A stretch of 64,000 nucleotides of DNA from JAZDGX01 sp964482205 (GTDB lineage: Bacteria; Eisenbacteria; RBG-16-71-46; CAIMUX01; WJJG01): NCBI GenBank assembly GCA_964482205.1, contig CAYZWI010000006.1, forward strand, positions 124,001 to 188,000. Direction: 5' to 3'. Below the pieces are notes generated by a model that made no database searches, was not told where the DNA came from, and saw only the letters and a list, made by a program, of their open reading frames with translations. Position numbers and translations under genes: made by a program. Of this stretch, positions 8,002 to 16,445 are shown in pieces; positions within the stretch are counted from its first letter, which is position 1, and the number at the start of each line of letters is the position of its first letter.

Positions 8002-8941
8002 CGGCATCCGCTCCTCGTCGCCCAGGATTCGTCTCGACGCCCGTCTCACTCGCCGGCAAGCGCTCGGCGCTCTGGGAGCGAGCGCGCTGGCCCTCGCCTT
8101 CCTGCGCGACGGCTCCGGCGCCCAGAGCGCCTCTCCCCCGCCCATGGCCCTCGTCCGCAACGGAGAGGCGGCCGCCCTCACGCGCGCGGCCATCGAGGCG
8201 CTCGGGGGAATGCATCGCTTCGTTTCCGCGAACGCGCGGGTGGTGATCAAGCCCAACATCGGGTGGGACCGCACTCCCGAGCAGGGCGCGAACACGCATC
8301 CCGAGGTCGTCGGCGCCTTGGTCGAGCTCGCCATCGCGGCGGGGGCGCGCGAGGTGAAGGTCATGGACCACACCTGCAGCGACGCGCGGCGTTCGTATCA
8401 ACGCAGCGGCATCGAAGCTCGCGCCAAGGCCGCCGGCGCGCAAGTCATCCACCTGCACGACGGCCGCGGAACGGAGATGAAGATCGGCGGCGACCTTCTG
8501 GCCGCCTGGCCCGTGCATCGCGAAGTCGTGGAAGCCGACGTGCTCATCAATGTCCCCGTGGTCAAGCATCATTCGCTGTGCAGGGTCACGCTCGGGATGA
8601 AGAACTGGCTGGGGGCCATCGACGGCCGGCGCAATTCGCTCCATCAAGAGATCGGCCGGGCGAGCGCCGAGCTCGCCGCCTTCTTCCGCCCGGCGCTCAC
8701 CGTCGTCGATGCGACCCGCATGCTGCAGCGCAACGGGCCGCTCGGCGGGAACACCGACGATGTCGCCCATCCGCGCGCGCTCTTCGCGAGCGTGGATCCC
8801 GTCGCGGCCGAGGCGTTCGGCGCGAGCCTGATGGGAATCGCGCCCGACGAGCTTCCGCAAATCGCGCTCACCGAGGAGCACGGCCTGGGAAAGCGCGACT
8901 GGGACCGGCCCGAGCTCGTGACCGTGGATTTGGAGAGCTGA
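7970..8941 (+). CDS. Tat-exported DUF362-domain protein
   Basis: A 323-aa protein. The N-terminus contains LTRRQALGALGASALALAF (residues about 26-44), a twin-arginine export signal followed by a short hydrophobic core. The mature part matches DUF362: VVIKPNIGW, HPEVVGALVELAI, an INVPVVKHHSLCRVTLGMKNW block, and PVAAEAFGASLMG near the C-terminus. DUF362 proteins are of unknown biochemical function and are sometimes fused to ferredoxin domains; no iron-sulfur cysteine cluster is visible here. Translation starts inside the end of the preceding gene with AGGAGG upstream of ATG 7970, so the two are coupled. tatA and tatC both occur in this window, consistent with folded export. Confidence 0.75.
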   Translation: MDCCTPGRCPDGIRSSSPRIRLDARLTRRQALGALGASALALAFLRDGSGAQSASPPPMALVRNGEAAALTRAAIEALGGMHRFVSANARVVIKPNIGWDRTPEQGANTHPEVVGALVELAIAAGAREVKVMDHTCSDARRSYQRSGIEARAKAAGAQVIHLHDGRGTEMKIGGDLLAAWPVHREVVEADVLINVPVVKHHSLCRVTLGMKNWLGAIDGRRNSLHQEIGRASAELAAFFRPALTVVDATRMLQRNGPLGGNTDDVAHPRALFASVDPVAAEAFGASLMGIAPDELPQIALTEEHGLGKRDWDRPELVTVDLES

Positions 8942-8946
8942 GAACC

Positions 8947-8962
8947 ATGCCCTGAGGGGCAT
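8947..8962 (+). terminator. short hairpin after the DUF362 gene
   Basis: ATGCCC-TGAG-GGGCAT, a perfect 6-bp stem five bases after the stop codon. There is no T-run, so this is only a possible termination or RNA-stability element. Confidence 0.3.
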
Positions 8963-8972
8963 CGCGCGCGAA

Positions 8973-9068
8973 ATGCCGTGGGCTTCGACGGGCTATGCCT
9001 CAAGCCTCATCGGGCGCGGGATGCCGTGAGCCTCATCGGGCTATGCCTCGAGCCTCATCGGGCGCGGC
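8973..9068. repeat. 48-bp tandem duplication in a convergent intergenic gap
   Basis: Two 48-bp units (8973-9020 and 9021-9068) with 6 mismatches. Each splits into a 22-bp and a 26-bp half beginning ATGCC, and AGCCTCATCGGGC occurs three times. The second unit runs over the stop codon of the minus-strand giant surface protein (9055-9057). Confidence 0.7.
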
Positions 9069-12000
9069 TCGCTCCCATTTTCCGGCTCGCGCGCATACTC
9101 GGTCGTACGGCCAGATCGATCACCAGCGGCTGCCTGCCAGGCGCGCACAACTCCTGATCCAGCGGCGTGTCCGTGTCGTCGAGCAGATCGCTCGTAATCG
9201 TGACGCGGTACTCGCCGCCGGCGAGCGGAGCGTCGGGGACGAGCAGAAGCGTTCTCCATCCCTCCCGCCAGTGGGCATGGCAGGCGACATCCGTCGTGTC
9301 GGCCATCCGTTGAAACGCGAGCGCTCCCGTGAGCGTCGCGGGGTTCACGGGACGGGAGAAGCGAATCCCAACCGTGTCGCCCGGCGCCATGGAATCACCC
9401 GGCTGCGGCGAGAAGCTTCTCGCCAGAAACGCGCAGAACGAGACTCCCAGCGTGTCGGCGGAAGAGTATCCGTGCGTGTCCCACAGCCGCAGGCTCACGC
9501 GATACGACTCGTCGCACCCGTTCGGCCCGGTTTCGTCGGCGGGACCATCGCCGTCGTTGTCGATCCCGTCGCACCCGGCGGTGTCGCGGCAGGCGTAGGT
9601 GTGCCCCGCGACCAGCCCCGCCGGGGCCGAGAGCGAGTCGCGCGCCCCATCGCCCCAATCCCACACGGCCCAGGCGATCGCGTCGTCGCCGTCCGGGTCG
9701 TACGAGGAAGCGGCGCCAAACACCACATGGGTTTCCTCTCCGGCGGGACAGACGCCCCCTGCCGGCCAAACGATGACCGGAGCGCGCCCGGTGAGGAATG
9801 TGGCCGTGAACGCGGGCCGCACGCCGTTGCCCGCGGCGTCCTTCACCGCGCCGGTGACTTGCACCGCATAGCCGCTTGCTTCGGCGAGCGGCCGCGCGGG
9901 AATGAGGGTGATGCGAGTGGCCGTTTCGTCCACCAACGGCTCTCCCTCTCCGGCGAGCGGGACCCTTCCCCCCGCTTCGAGAAAGACCGAATTGCGATCG
10001 ACCGTCGAACGGTCGACCGGTTCGCTCATGACGATCTGGATGACGGCCTCCAAGGGAACATGCACCGCCTGATGGGGCGGATCGACCGACACGACCGTGG
10101 GCGGCGTCTCGTCGATCTCCGTGTGAATCTGGGCAGCGTAGGCCTGCGCGCCCGGCGTCCCGGCATCCTGATCGAGGGAATTGCCCGCCTGATCGGTGGC
10201 CAGAGGGTGCACTTCGATGCGGTAGGCGCGATCGAATTCCAGATCGGATGCGGGATCGACGACGAGCGTGTCGCCGGTCGCATTCCAATCCAATGAGAAG
10301 GGAACATCCGGCCCATCGAGAAGCGTGAAGCGCACGGCCCCGGGCAGCTGCACGCTCGCCTGATCCATCGCTTCGCTGAAGACGACGCGCAAGTCCGCTT
10401 CCACGGGCACATCCGCAAGACCGGGCAGCAACGCCGTCACGCGAGGAGCGATTCGTTCGGCCGCCGTTTCGAACGAGAAGACGAAGGGCTGCCGGCCCGG
10501 AAGGGCCTGGTCCTGATCCAGGCGATTGCCCTGCAGATCCGTGACGAGCGTATCGAGCGTCACCTGGTAGCGCGTCCCATCGGCAAGCGGAATCGCGAGC
10601 GAGTCGGGAAGGCGGACTGCTTGCCAGGAGAGCGTCAGCCCTTCGGCTTCGAGGACGAGGCGGCCGGGCACATCCCCGTCGGCGGCGGCTTTCCTCGACT
10701 GGCCGGACTTGCCGGCGGCGACGCTTCGCACGCGCAGCGCGGCCGCGGAAAGCGAGGCGCGTGCGATCGGCTCGCTCAAGTGCACGCGCACGATCGCGTC
10801 CACCGGAACTTCCGTCTCGTCGGCCGAAGGCTCGCTCGAGAGCGCGCGCGGCGGCTCTTCGTCGGCTTCGGTGATGAAGCCGCTCGAGAACGCCTGCAAG
10901 CCGGGGGCCGCCGGATTTTGGTCGAGCGGATTGCCCGCGGCGTCGACCACGCTCGTCCCGAGCGAGATCGTGTAGGCCGCATTCCATGCAAGCGGCTCGC
11001 CGGGAACGAAGGTCCACACCTGCTCGCTTGCATCGAGAGAGCCGGTTCCGCTCACGGGCCCGCCCGGGCCCGCAAGCGAAAACGCCTCTTCCACGCTGGA
11101 AGGCACCACCGGCTCGGAGAACATAAGGACGACGGCCGTCGTGCGCGGCACTCCGGTGGCGCCGGAGGAAGGCTCGCACTGCATCACGCGAGGAGCGATC
11201 GTCTCCTCCCCCGTGTCGAAGACGCTCTCGAAGGGCTGCAGGCCGGAAGCGACGGGGTCCTGATCGAGAGCGTGGAGATGAAACGGATCCATCACGCCCG
11301 TGGTCACCCGAACGCGGTATGCGGCGTTCGCATCCAGAGGAATGGAGGGCAGGAAGACGGCCGAGAGGCTCGTCGCTCGCACGCTTCCCTCGACCGGTTC
11401 CAGGCCGTCGCGAAGGAGCTCGAATGTCCCGCCGTCGACCGTCGAGGGATCCACCGCGCTGGAGAAGGCGACGACGATCGAGTCGCTCACCGAGACGCCT
11501 TGCGTTTGATGCGCGGGGGTCACCTGGCCCACGCGCGGGTGAATGCTGTCGGGCTCGCTCGTGAACGAGCGCACATACGCCTGGCGCCCCGGCACCGCCG
11601 GATCGGCATCGAGAAGGCTCCCGTCCGTCGCCGACACCAGCGAATCGACTACCAGGTGATAGCGCGTGAGCGGTTCCAACTGAGACGCGGGCGTGACTCG
11701 CGCCTGGCGCTGATCCTGGTCGAGACTCACCGAGAGTCCGATCGCCCCTTGCGGCCCGCGAATCTGGACAGTGGATGCGTTCAGCGAGGCGGGGTCCACC
11801 TCACGATGGAAGAGCAGATTCGCGCTCGCCCTCCTGCTCACGAAGGTGTCGGGGCCGGCCGGAGTGAAGCTGAGCGCGTCCACCGTAAGTGGGAGTTCCA
11901 CCCGGAAGGTCGAGCGGAAGGGCTGGTAGCCCGGCGAAGAGAGATCCTGATCGAGGCGGTCCCCTTCGGCATCCACGATGCCCGGAGTCCCCGAGCCCAC

Positions 12001-13656
12001 CTCTCCGCGAATCGAGACCTCGTACATCTGTCCCAGGGAGAGCGGCGAAGTGGGTGCGAAGGAGAAGACCCGGGCGCCCGGTTCGGGGGTGATGGTCCCG
12101 GGAATGCCGATCGTCCCGTCGCGGAGCACGCGAAATGTGGTCGGCCCCACGGAAGCCGCCACGACCGGCGATTCGAATTCCACCCGCACGACCGCGCTCT
12201 GCAAGACCCCCGCGGATCCGTCGAGGGGCGAAACGGAAGCGACCCGCGGACCGGGCGGCTGATCGAGAGTCGTGAACCAGCCCAGGTAGTCCTCACGGGC
12301 GGGATAGGTGGAAGCGACTTGATCGAGCCGCCTGCCGCGCGCATCCGTGATGCGGGAAGTGGCGCGCAGCGTGCAGACGGTCGCGAACCAGTAGGGAGCC
12401 GAAGGACTCCACTGGAGAGCGGCTCCCTCATACTGCCAGGCGATGTCTCCCGCGAGCCTGCCGCCCCAGGAATCGGTGACGATGAGCGAAGTCGAATCCA
12501 CGGAAGCGGGATCGACCGGACGATTGAAGGAAAGCGTGATCGTCTGTTCGCGCCCGATGCCGGTCGATTGGGAAGCGGGACTCATGCTGACGACCTGCAG
12601 AGGGGCGTAGGGCAAGGTCGACCAGTAGACGAGGCTGTCCTGCAATCCCGGAAGGGCCGCGTTTCCGTCGAACGGACGCCCGAGAAGATCATGGATTCCC
12701 GTTCCGACGCGCACCCGGTAGAGAGCGCCCATCGAAAGCGGCTCCGCGGGAGTCCAGCGGAAGCGGCGCCCTCCGTCGAACGCCTCGCGGGTTGCTGGAA
12801 CGCGGTCCCCGTCGCCGGAGAGCGACCACTCGAGCCCGGCGTCCAGCGTGCTTTCCTCGATGGGGCGGTCGAACGCGATCTCGAGCCGCGTCTCGTCCGC
12901 TTCCACCGCCGCGCCGGGCGCGGGATCGAGGGAAACGATCTTCGGAAGGTCGAGCCAGATCGAGAGGTCGCGCCAAATCTCGGGCCCGGCGACGCCGCGG
13001 CGCGAACCGAAGCGCGGCCGGACGCGGAAGCAGACGCTGTCGGTTCCGGCCGGGGCTTGCCAGGGCTGCACCACATGCGTGTCGGCGACCGCGATGCCCT
13101 CCGTCACGGGGCCGTTGGGGAAGGCGTACCAAGCCAGCGCGTAGCCGGTGGCGCCGGGCACCTTCCGCCACCACGAGCGGATCTCCGGCATTCCGGGCGA
13201 CCCATCCACGCCGAGGATCTCGGCGTAGGCGGACTCCAGTTCGACGCGCGCGTGCGCCAGGCGCCCCGCTGGCACGGCGACTCCCGGGCAGGTCCCCACC
13301 GCCAACACGCCCTGGTCGCAGCTCTCATTCGGCCAGGGAGAGGCGCTCACGCCGAAGGCGTGGATTCGAAGCGTGTAGGTTTCGTCGCTCGGCAGAGAAA
13401 AGAGCGCTTGAAAGGCGCCGGCCGTGTCGGGAACGACCACCTGCCGTTCCTTGATCCTACCGCTCAAGAGGACTTCGATTTCCACCGAGTCGAACGCGGC
13501 GGGCGCATCGGGCGGCAACTGGGACGTGGAAAGGTCGAGGTGCAGGCTGCCGGGAAGGTCCCGGGTCGGTTCTTCGGAGCATTGCGACAGGGCCGCTCCG
13601 AGAAGCGCGGCTACGAAAAACGCCAAGCCGCATCGCCTCGCGCTCCGCGATCTCAT
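9055..13656 (-). CDS. giant Ig-like (Big_5) repeat surface protein with PKD-like domain
   Basis: A 1533-aa secreted protein. The N-terminus is a basic/hydrophobic signal ending at ALSQC; this could be a lipoprotein site, but glutamine before the cysteine is atypical. After a domain of about 270 residues come tandem Ig-like Big_5 domains of roughly 110 residues, each with hallmark phrases such as VSPxDG..V, VVFSEAMD and LxPxRPL. Eight domains share an inserted LDQDxxxPGxQPF-type motif. Near the C-terminus are a PKD-like stretch (WDWGDG) and a calcium-loop-like GIDNDGDGPADE. It probably forms a long cell-surface stalk or adhesin. The ATG overlaps the upstream gene's stop (ATGA at 13653-13656), making it the last gene of a four-gene operon. 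Confidence 0.85.
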   Translation of the reverse strand: MRSRSARRCGLAFFVAALLGAALSQCSEEPTRDLPGSLHLDLSTSQLPPDAPAAFDSVEIEVLLSGRIKERQVVVPDTAGAFQALFSLPSDETYTLRIHAFGVSASPWPNESCDQGVLAVGTCPGVAVPAGRLAHARVELESAYAEILGVDGSPGMPEIRSWWRKVPGATGYALAWYAFPNGPVTEGIAVADTHVVQPWQAPAGTDSVCFRVRPRFGSRRGVAGPEIWRDLSIWLDLPKIVSLDPAPGAAVEADETRLEIAFDRPIEESTLDAGLEWSLSGDGDRVPATREAFDGGRRFRWTPAEPLSMGALYRVRVGTGIHDLLGRPFDGNAALPGLQDSLVYWSTLPYAPLQVVSMSPASQSTGIGREQTITLSFNRPVDPASVDSTSLIVTDSWGGRLAGDIAWQYEGAALQWSPSAPYWFATVCTLRATSRITDARGRRLDQVASTYPAREDYLGWFTTLDQPPGPRVASVSPLDGSAGVLQSAVVRVEFESPVVAASVGPTTFRVLRDGTIGIPGTITPEPGARVFSFAPTSPLSLGQMYEVSIRGEVGSGTPGIVDAEGDRLDQDLSSPGYQPFRSTFRVELPLTVDALSFTPAGPDTFVSRRASANLLFHREVDPASLNASTVQIRGPQGAIGLSVSLDQDQRQARVTPASQLEPLTRYHLVVDSLVSATDGSLLDADPAVPGRQAYVRSFTSEPDSIHPRVGQVTPAHQTQGVSVSDSIVVAFSSAVDPSTVDGGTFELLRDGLEPVEGSVRATSLSAVFLPSIPLDANAAYRVRVTTGVMDPFHLHALDQDPVASGLQPFESVFDTGEETIAPRVMQCEPSSGATGVPRTTAVVLMFSEPVVPSSVEEAFSLAGPGGPVSGTGSLDASEQVWTFVPGEPLAWNAAYTISLGTSVVDAAGNPLDQNPAAPGLQAFSSGFITEADEEPPRALSSEPSADETEVPVDAIVRVHLSEPIARASLSAAALRVRSVAAGKSGQSRKAAADGDVPGRLVLEAEGLTLSWQAVRLPDSLAIPLADGTRYQVTLDTLVTDLQGNRLDQDQALPGRQPFVFSFETAAERIAPRVTALLPGLADVPVEADLRVVFSEAMDQASVQLPGAVRFTLLDGPDVPFSLDWNATGDTLVVDPASDLEFDRAYRIEVHPLATDQAGNSLDQDAGTPGAQAYAAQIHTEIDETPPTVVSVDPPHQAVHVPLEAVIQIVMSEPVDRSTVDRNSVFLEAGGRVPLAGEGEPLVDETATRITLIPARPLAEASGYAVQVTGAVKDAAGNGVRPAFTATFLTGRAPVIVWPAGGVCPAGEETHVVFGAASSYDPDGDDAIAWAVWDWGDGARDSLSAPAGLVAGHTYACRDTAGCDGIDNDGDGPADETGPNGCDESYRVSLRLWDTHGYSSADTLGVSFCAFLARSFSPQPGDSMAPGDTVGIRFSRPVNPATLTGALAFQRMADTTDVACHAHWREGWRTLLLVPDAPLAGGEYRVTITSDLLDDTDTPLDQELCAPGRQPLVIDLAVRPSMRASRKMGASRAR

Positions 13657-14816
13657 CTTCCTTCTCCGTTCGCCGTCAAGATTCTCGCCCCGCTCCAGGA
13701 GAGGCGGAATGTCCAGCCTCTCAGCGTCTCGGAGGGGCGATAGGCGCCCGCGTCGTACGGCCGCCAAGATCCGCGCGCGAAGGCGCCACCGATTTCGAAA
13801 TCGCCTGCCTCCGTCAGCAGTTCGAAGCGCGGACTCAGCTGAGCGGTCCATCCGTCTCCCATCGGCAGCCCGTCGGGCATGACCCTCGTCCACACGAGCC
13901 CGATGCCCGGCCGGGCGCTCACCGATCCGCCGAGGGGAAAAGCGCTCGCCCGATCGATCTGGAATCCGACTCGGGCGAGAAGCCCCGGGCCCGCCTCGCG
14001 CAGCGCCCCCAGCGTGTCGAGATCCAGCACCGACACCTGCGGGCACCCGACTCCCTCGACGCTCGCCGAGGCGTCGGCGCCCAAACCTCGGACGGCGAAT
14101 CTTCCGGCCGCGCCGAGCACGGCGCCGCCTTCGCGCAGACTCTCGCCCTCCAAACGCTCGCTTCCTTCCAAGCCGCAGGTCAGGCGGGCCTCCCCCTGCA
14201 GGCGTTCCCCGCCGGACAAGAGCGAGAGGCTCGCGAGCAGCCGGTCGGCCGGATCGAGCGATCCTCCCATGCCCGGTTCGAACGAGGGATTCCAATCGCC
14301 CGCGATCCCGGTGAGGACTCTCGTGCTCCGTGAGAGGGCGGTCGCGTGAAGCGCGCCCGCGTGAAAACGCCAGCCGCGCACCGGGTCGGCAACGGGAAAG
14401 GAAAAGAGCGGATCTCCGAGCAGCGTGGCGAGGGAGCGGAGCGGTTTGGAAAGCTCGCCGTCTCCCGAAGGAGTCCCGATTCCCGCCTGCACAATCCAGC
14501 CGGCGAGAGGAGTCACGCGCACCAGCAAGCCGCCGCGCACGAAAGATCCCAGCCGCGCGCCCGAGCGCGCGGCCCGTACTTGATCGATCTCCACTTCCGT
14601 TTCGACCCTTCGGCTCCACTCGTACAACGCCGACAAGCCAATCACGGATTGCTGGATCTCGCCTTCTCCCTCGGCACCCGTCTTCCATCCCGCGCGCTCG
14701 TAGACCAGCCGCAGGTCCTTGGGAAGCGGGCCCGCCTGAGCGGCCTGGGCAAGAAGCATCCCCGCGATCAGGCAGGCCGCCGCGGACCCACCCATTTTGA
14801 GGACGAATGGTCTCAT
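13653..14816 (-). CDS. signal-peptide protein of unknown function, possible outer-membrane barrel
   Basis: A 387-aa protein starting MRPFVLKMGGSAAACLIAG with a cleavable signal ending AQAAQA. The rest has alternating polar/hydrophobic segments rich in glycine, arginine and short turns (for example RGGLLVRVTPLAGWIVQAGIG), which suggests beta strands such as an outer-membrane barrel. It does not end in the aromatic residue typical of many barrels. No family was recognised. Its ATG overlaps the upstream stop (ATGA, 14813-14816) and its stop overlaps the start of the giant Ig-like protein, so the three are likely made in fixed ratio. A role in displaying or anchoring the giant protein is inference. 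Confidence 0.6.
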   Translation of the reverse strand: MRPFVLKMGGSAAACLIAGMLLAQAAQAGPLPKDLRLVYERAGWKTGAEGEGEIQQSVIGLSALYEWSRRVETEVEIDQVRAARSGARLGSFVRGGLLVRVTPLAGWIVQAGIGTPSGDGELSKPLRSLATLLGDPLFSFPVADPVRGWRFHAGALHATALSRSTRVLTGIAGDWNPSFEPGMGGSLDPADRLLASLSLLSGGERLQGEARLTCGLEGSERLEGESLREGGAVLGAAGRFAVRGLGADASASVEGVGCPQVSVLDLDTLGALREAGPGLLARVGFQIDRASAFPLGGSVSARPGIGLVWTRVMPDGLPMGDGWTAQLSPRFELLTEAGDFEIGGAFARGSWRPYDAGAYRPSETLRGWTFRLSWSGARILTANGEGR

Positions 14817-16390
14817 GGCCCCACCCTTCCACCGACCGAAAGCCATCCGGAGAAGGGAATCGAAGAGAGCGGCTGGCCCGCGAGCCAGTCGCCGGCAAGG
14901 CTCCTCCCCCCTACCGCGAGGCCGGGCAGCCCCTGGGCGAGGCGCAGGCTTTCCAGGCGAAGGTCCGCGACCGGCACCCGGCGGGGGCCGTGGATGGCTT
15001 CCCCGATCAGCCTCCGCTCGAGGCCATACATCGTTTCAGGCGAAATGCCCCAGGAAGCCGCGGCCCAGCGGGCCAGCGCCCCTCCCCCCTGGTTGGCCGA
15101 GTGCCGGAAGAGGCGCACCGCTTCGGCCGTCTGGCCAGCCTCCAGGAGGAGCATCCCCTGCCCGTAGGCGACCGCCGCCTCCCGCCCCGGAGGCGCTTCC
15201 CGCTCGCCCAACACCCGTGGCCCGGGAGTGAAGGGCGAGGCTTCCGTGATCCGGTCGATCATGAGTTGCCAGGCTTCCGGGAAATGCGCCCGCGGAAGGA
15301 CGCCTGCAATCGGCGGCGAGACGACCGTTCCATCCGCCGTCGACACCCAGGCGGCGTTCCAGCGCACATCCCCGGAGGTGAGCGGCTCTATGGTTCCGGT
15401 GAGCAGCCACGCCGCTCCGTAGCGCCCAGCCGCGGCGCGCAGGGGATCGGTGCCCGGCTCCACCAGCCCGCGCGGCAGGCTCGTGGCGCGCGAGTCGCGA
15501 TACGCCCGCTCGAGCGCGACGCGCGTTTCCGCGTCGAGCACGCCGGTGGGAGCGATCTCGTGCTCGCTCTGGAAATGGGCCAGGGAGCGCGCAACCGCGT
15601 CGGCCGAAGGCATCCCGCTGGATGGCATGACCAGGTACCGGGACGGGCGCACGCCTTCCGGGGCCCAAGGGGGCGCCCCTTTCGGCTCCATTCCCTCGAG
15701 CCTGCGGGCGACGCCGGGAAGCGTGGTGACGGGCGGGATGCTGGTGTCCTCGGGAAGGGTGTCGGCCACGCGCGCCTTGCTGGGCGGAGCGGACCGCCGG
15801 AGCAGCCGGTAGCCGGCGTGCAGACTCGCAATCTCGCCTTGGACCCGGGGAGCGAGATCCGCGATCACCCAGGCGGCCGCCGCCACGCCCAGGGCATCCA
15901 TCTCGTTGCGCGCATCGTCTTCGCCGGCCAGAACGAGCGGTTCCAGAGAAAAAACCACGCACCGGTCCGGCCGCCCGGCGGGGCCGCCCTCCATCGCGCG
16001 CAGCTGCGCCTCGTCGCGCTCCCAACTGGCGCGCACCCAGCGCCCTGCGACCAAGCCGAGCCAATCGGGCGGCAGCGCCTCGGACCGGCGGGCGAGAAGC
16101 GCGCCATATTGCCCGAGAGCCGCCTGGAATGCGCCTTCCCGCTCGAGCAGCCGGGCGCGCAGATAGACGGGCAGCGGGTCGGAGGGACGCGCTTGGTCCA
16201 GCCGGTCGAGCAGCAGACGAGCGTTTTCTTTGTCGTCGATGCCGATGGCCGCATCCGCACGGCCCACGAGCACCGGCCAGCTACTGTCGGCCGGGGCCTG
16301 AGCGCCCGCGTTTCCGGACAGCCAGAATGCCGCGAGCATGCCCGCGCACCAGGCTAGGCAGCCTCTCGCCACAAGCCATCTTTTCTCCAC
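14813..16390 (-). CDS. exported CsgG/TolB-like protein with peptidoglycan-binding-like segment
   Basis: A 525-aa exported protein of unknown function. A signal peptide ends at GNAGA near residue 30. Residues about 40-110 look like one or two TPR helices. Residues about 142-182 (VVFSLEPLVLAGED, then a helix with DALGVA and VIADLAP) and 322-337 (GRYGAAWLLTGTIEP) resemble the nucleotide-binding-like fold of CsgG/FlgO/TolB-N proteins. Between them, 269-296 (AHFQSEHEIAPTGVLDAETR) matches a peptidoglycan-binding helix-turn motif. CsgG relatives build outer-membrane secretion or assembly complexes, which fits its position upstream of an outer-membrane-like protein and a giant surface protein. Assignments are motif-level only. 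The gene starts at ATG 16390, 55 nt after the upstream stop. Confidence 0.6.
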   Translation of the reverse strand: MEKRWLVARGCLAWCAGMLAAFWLSGNAGAQAPADSSWPVLVGRADAAIGIDDKENARLLLDRLDQARPSDPLPVYLRARLLEREGAFQAALGQYGALLARRSEALPPDWLGLVAGRWVRASWERDEAQLRAMEGGPAGRPDRCVVFSLEPLVLAGEDDARNEMDALGVAAAAWVIADLAPRVQGEIASLHAGYRLLRRSAPPSKARVADTLPEDTSIPPVTTLPGVARRLEGMEPKGAPPWAPEGVRPSRYLVMPSSGMPSADAVARSLAHFQSEHEIAPTGVLDAETRVALERAYRDSRATSLPRGLVEPGTDPLRAAAGRYGAAWLLTGTIEPLTSGDVRWNAAWVSTADGTVVSPPIAGVLPRAHFPEAWQLMIDRITEASPFTPGPRVLGEREAPPGREAAVAYGQGMLLLEAGQTAEAVRLFRHSANQGGGALARWAAASWGISPETMYGLERRLIGEAIHGPRRVPVADLRLESLRLAQGLPGLAVGGRSLAGDWLAGQPLSSIPFSGWLSVGGRVGP

Positions 16391-16445
16391 GCTCCGCCGG
16401 TCCTTTCGGTCGGGTCTCTTCCTCTCGCGCGATTCTCATCCCCCG

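Noticed and set aside
8973..9068. CRISPR-like repeat array
   Set aside because: Only two full units directly abutting, no unique spacers and no cas genes.
13657..14898. N-terminal extension of the giant Ig-like protein through the upstream gene
   Set aside because: The extra 410 residues are out-of-frame shadow of the 387-aa protein. The ATG at 13656 has a ribosome site, a signal peptide and an ATGA overlap.
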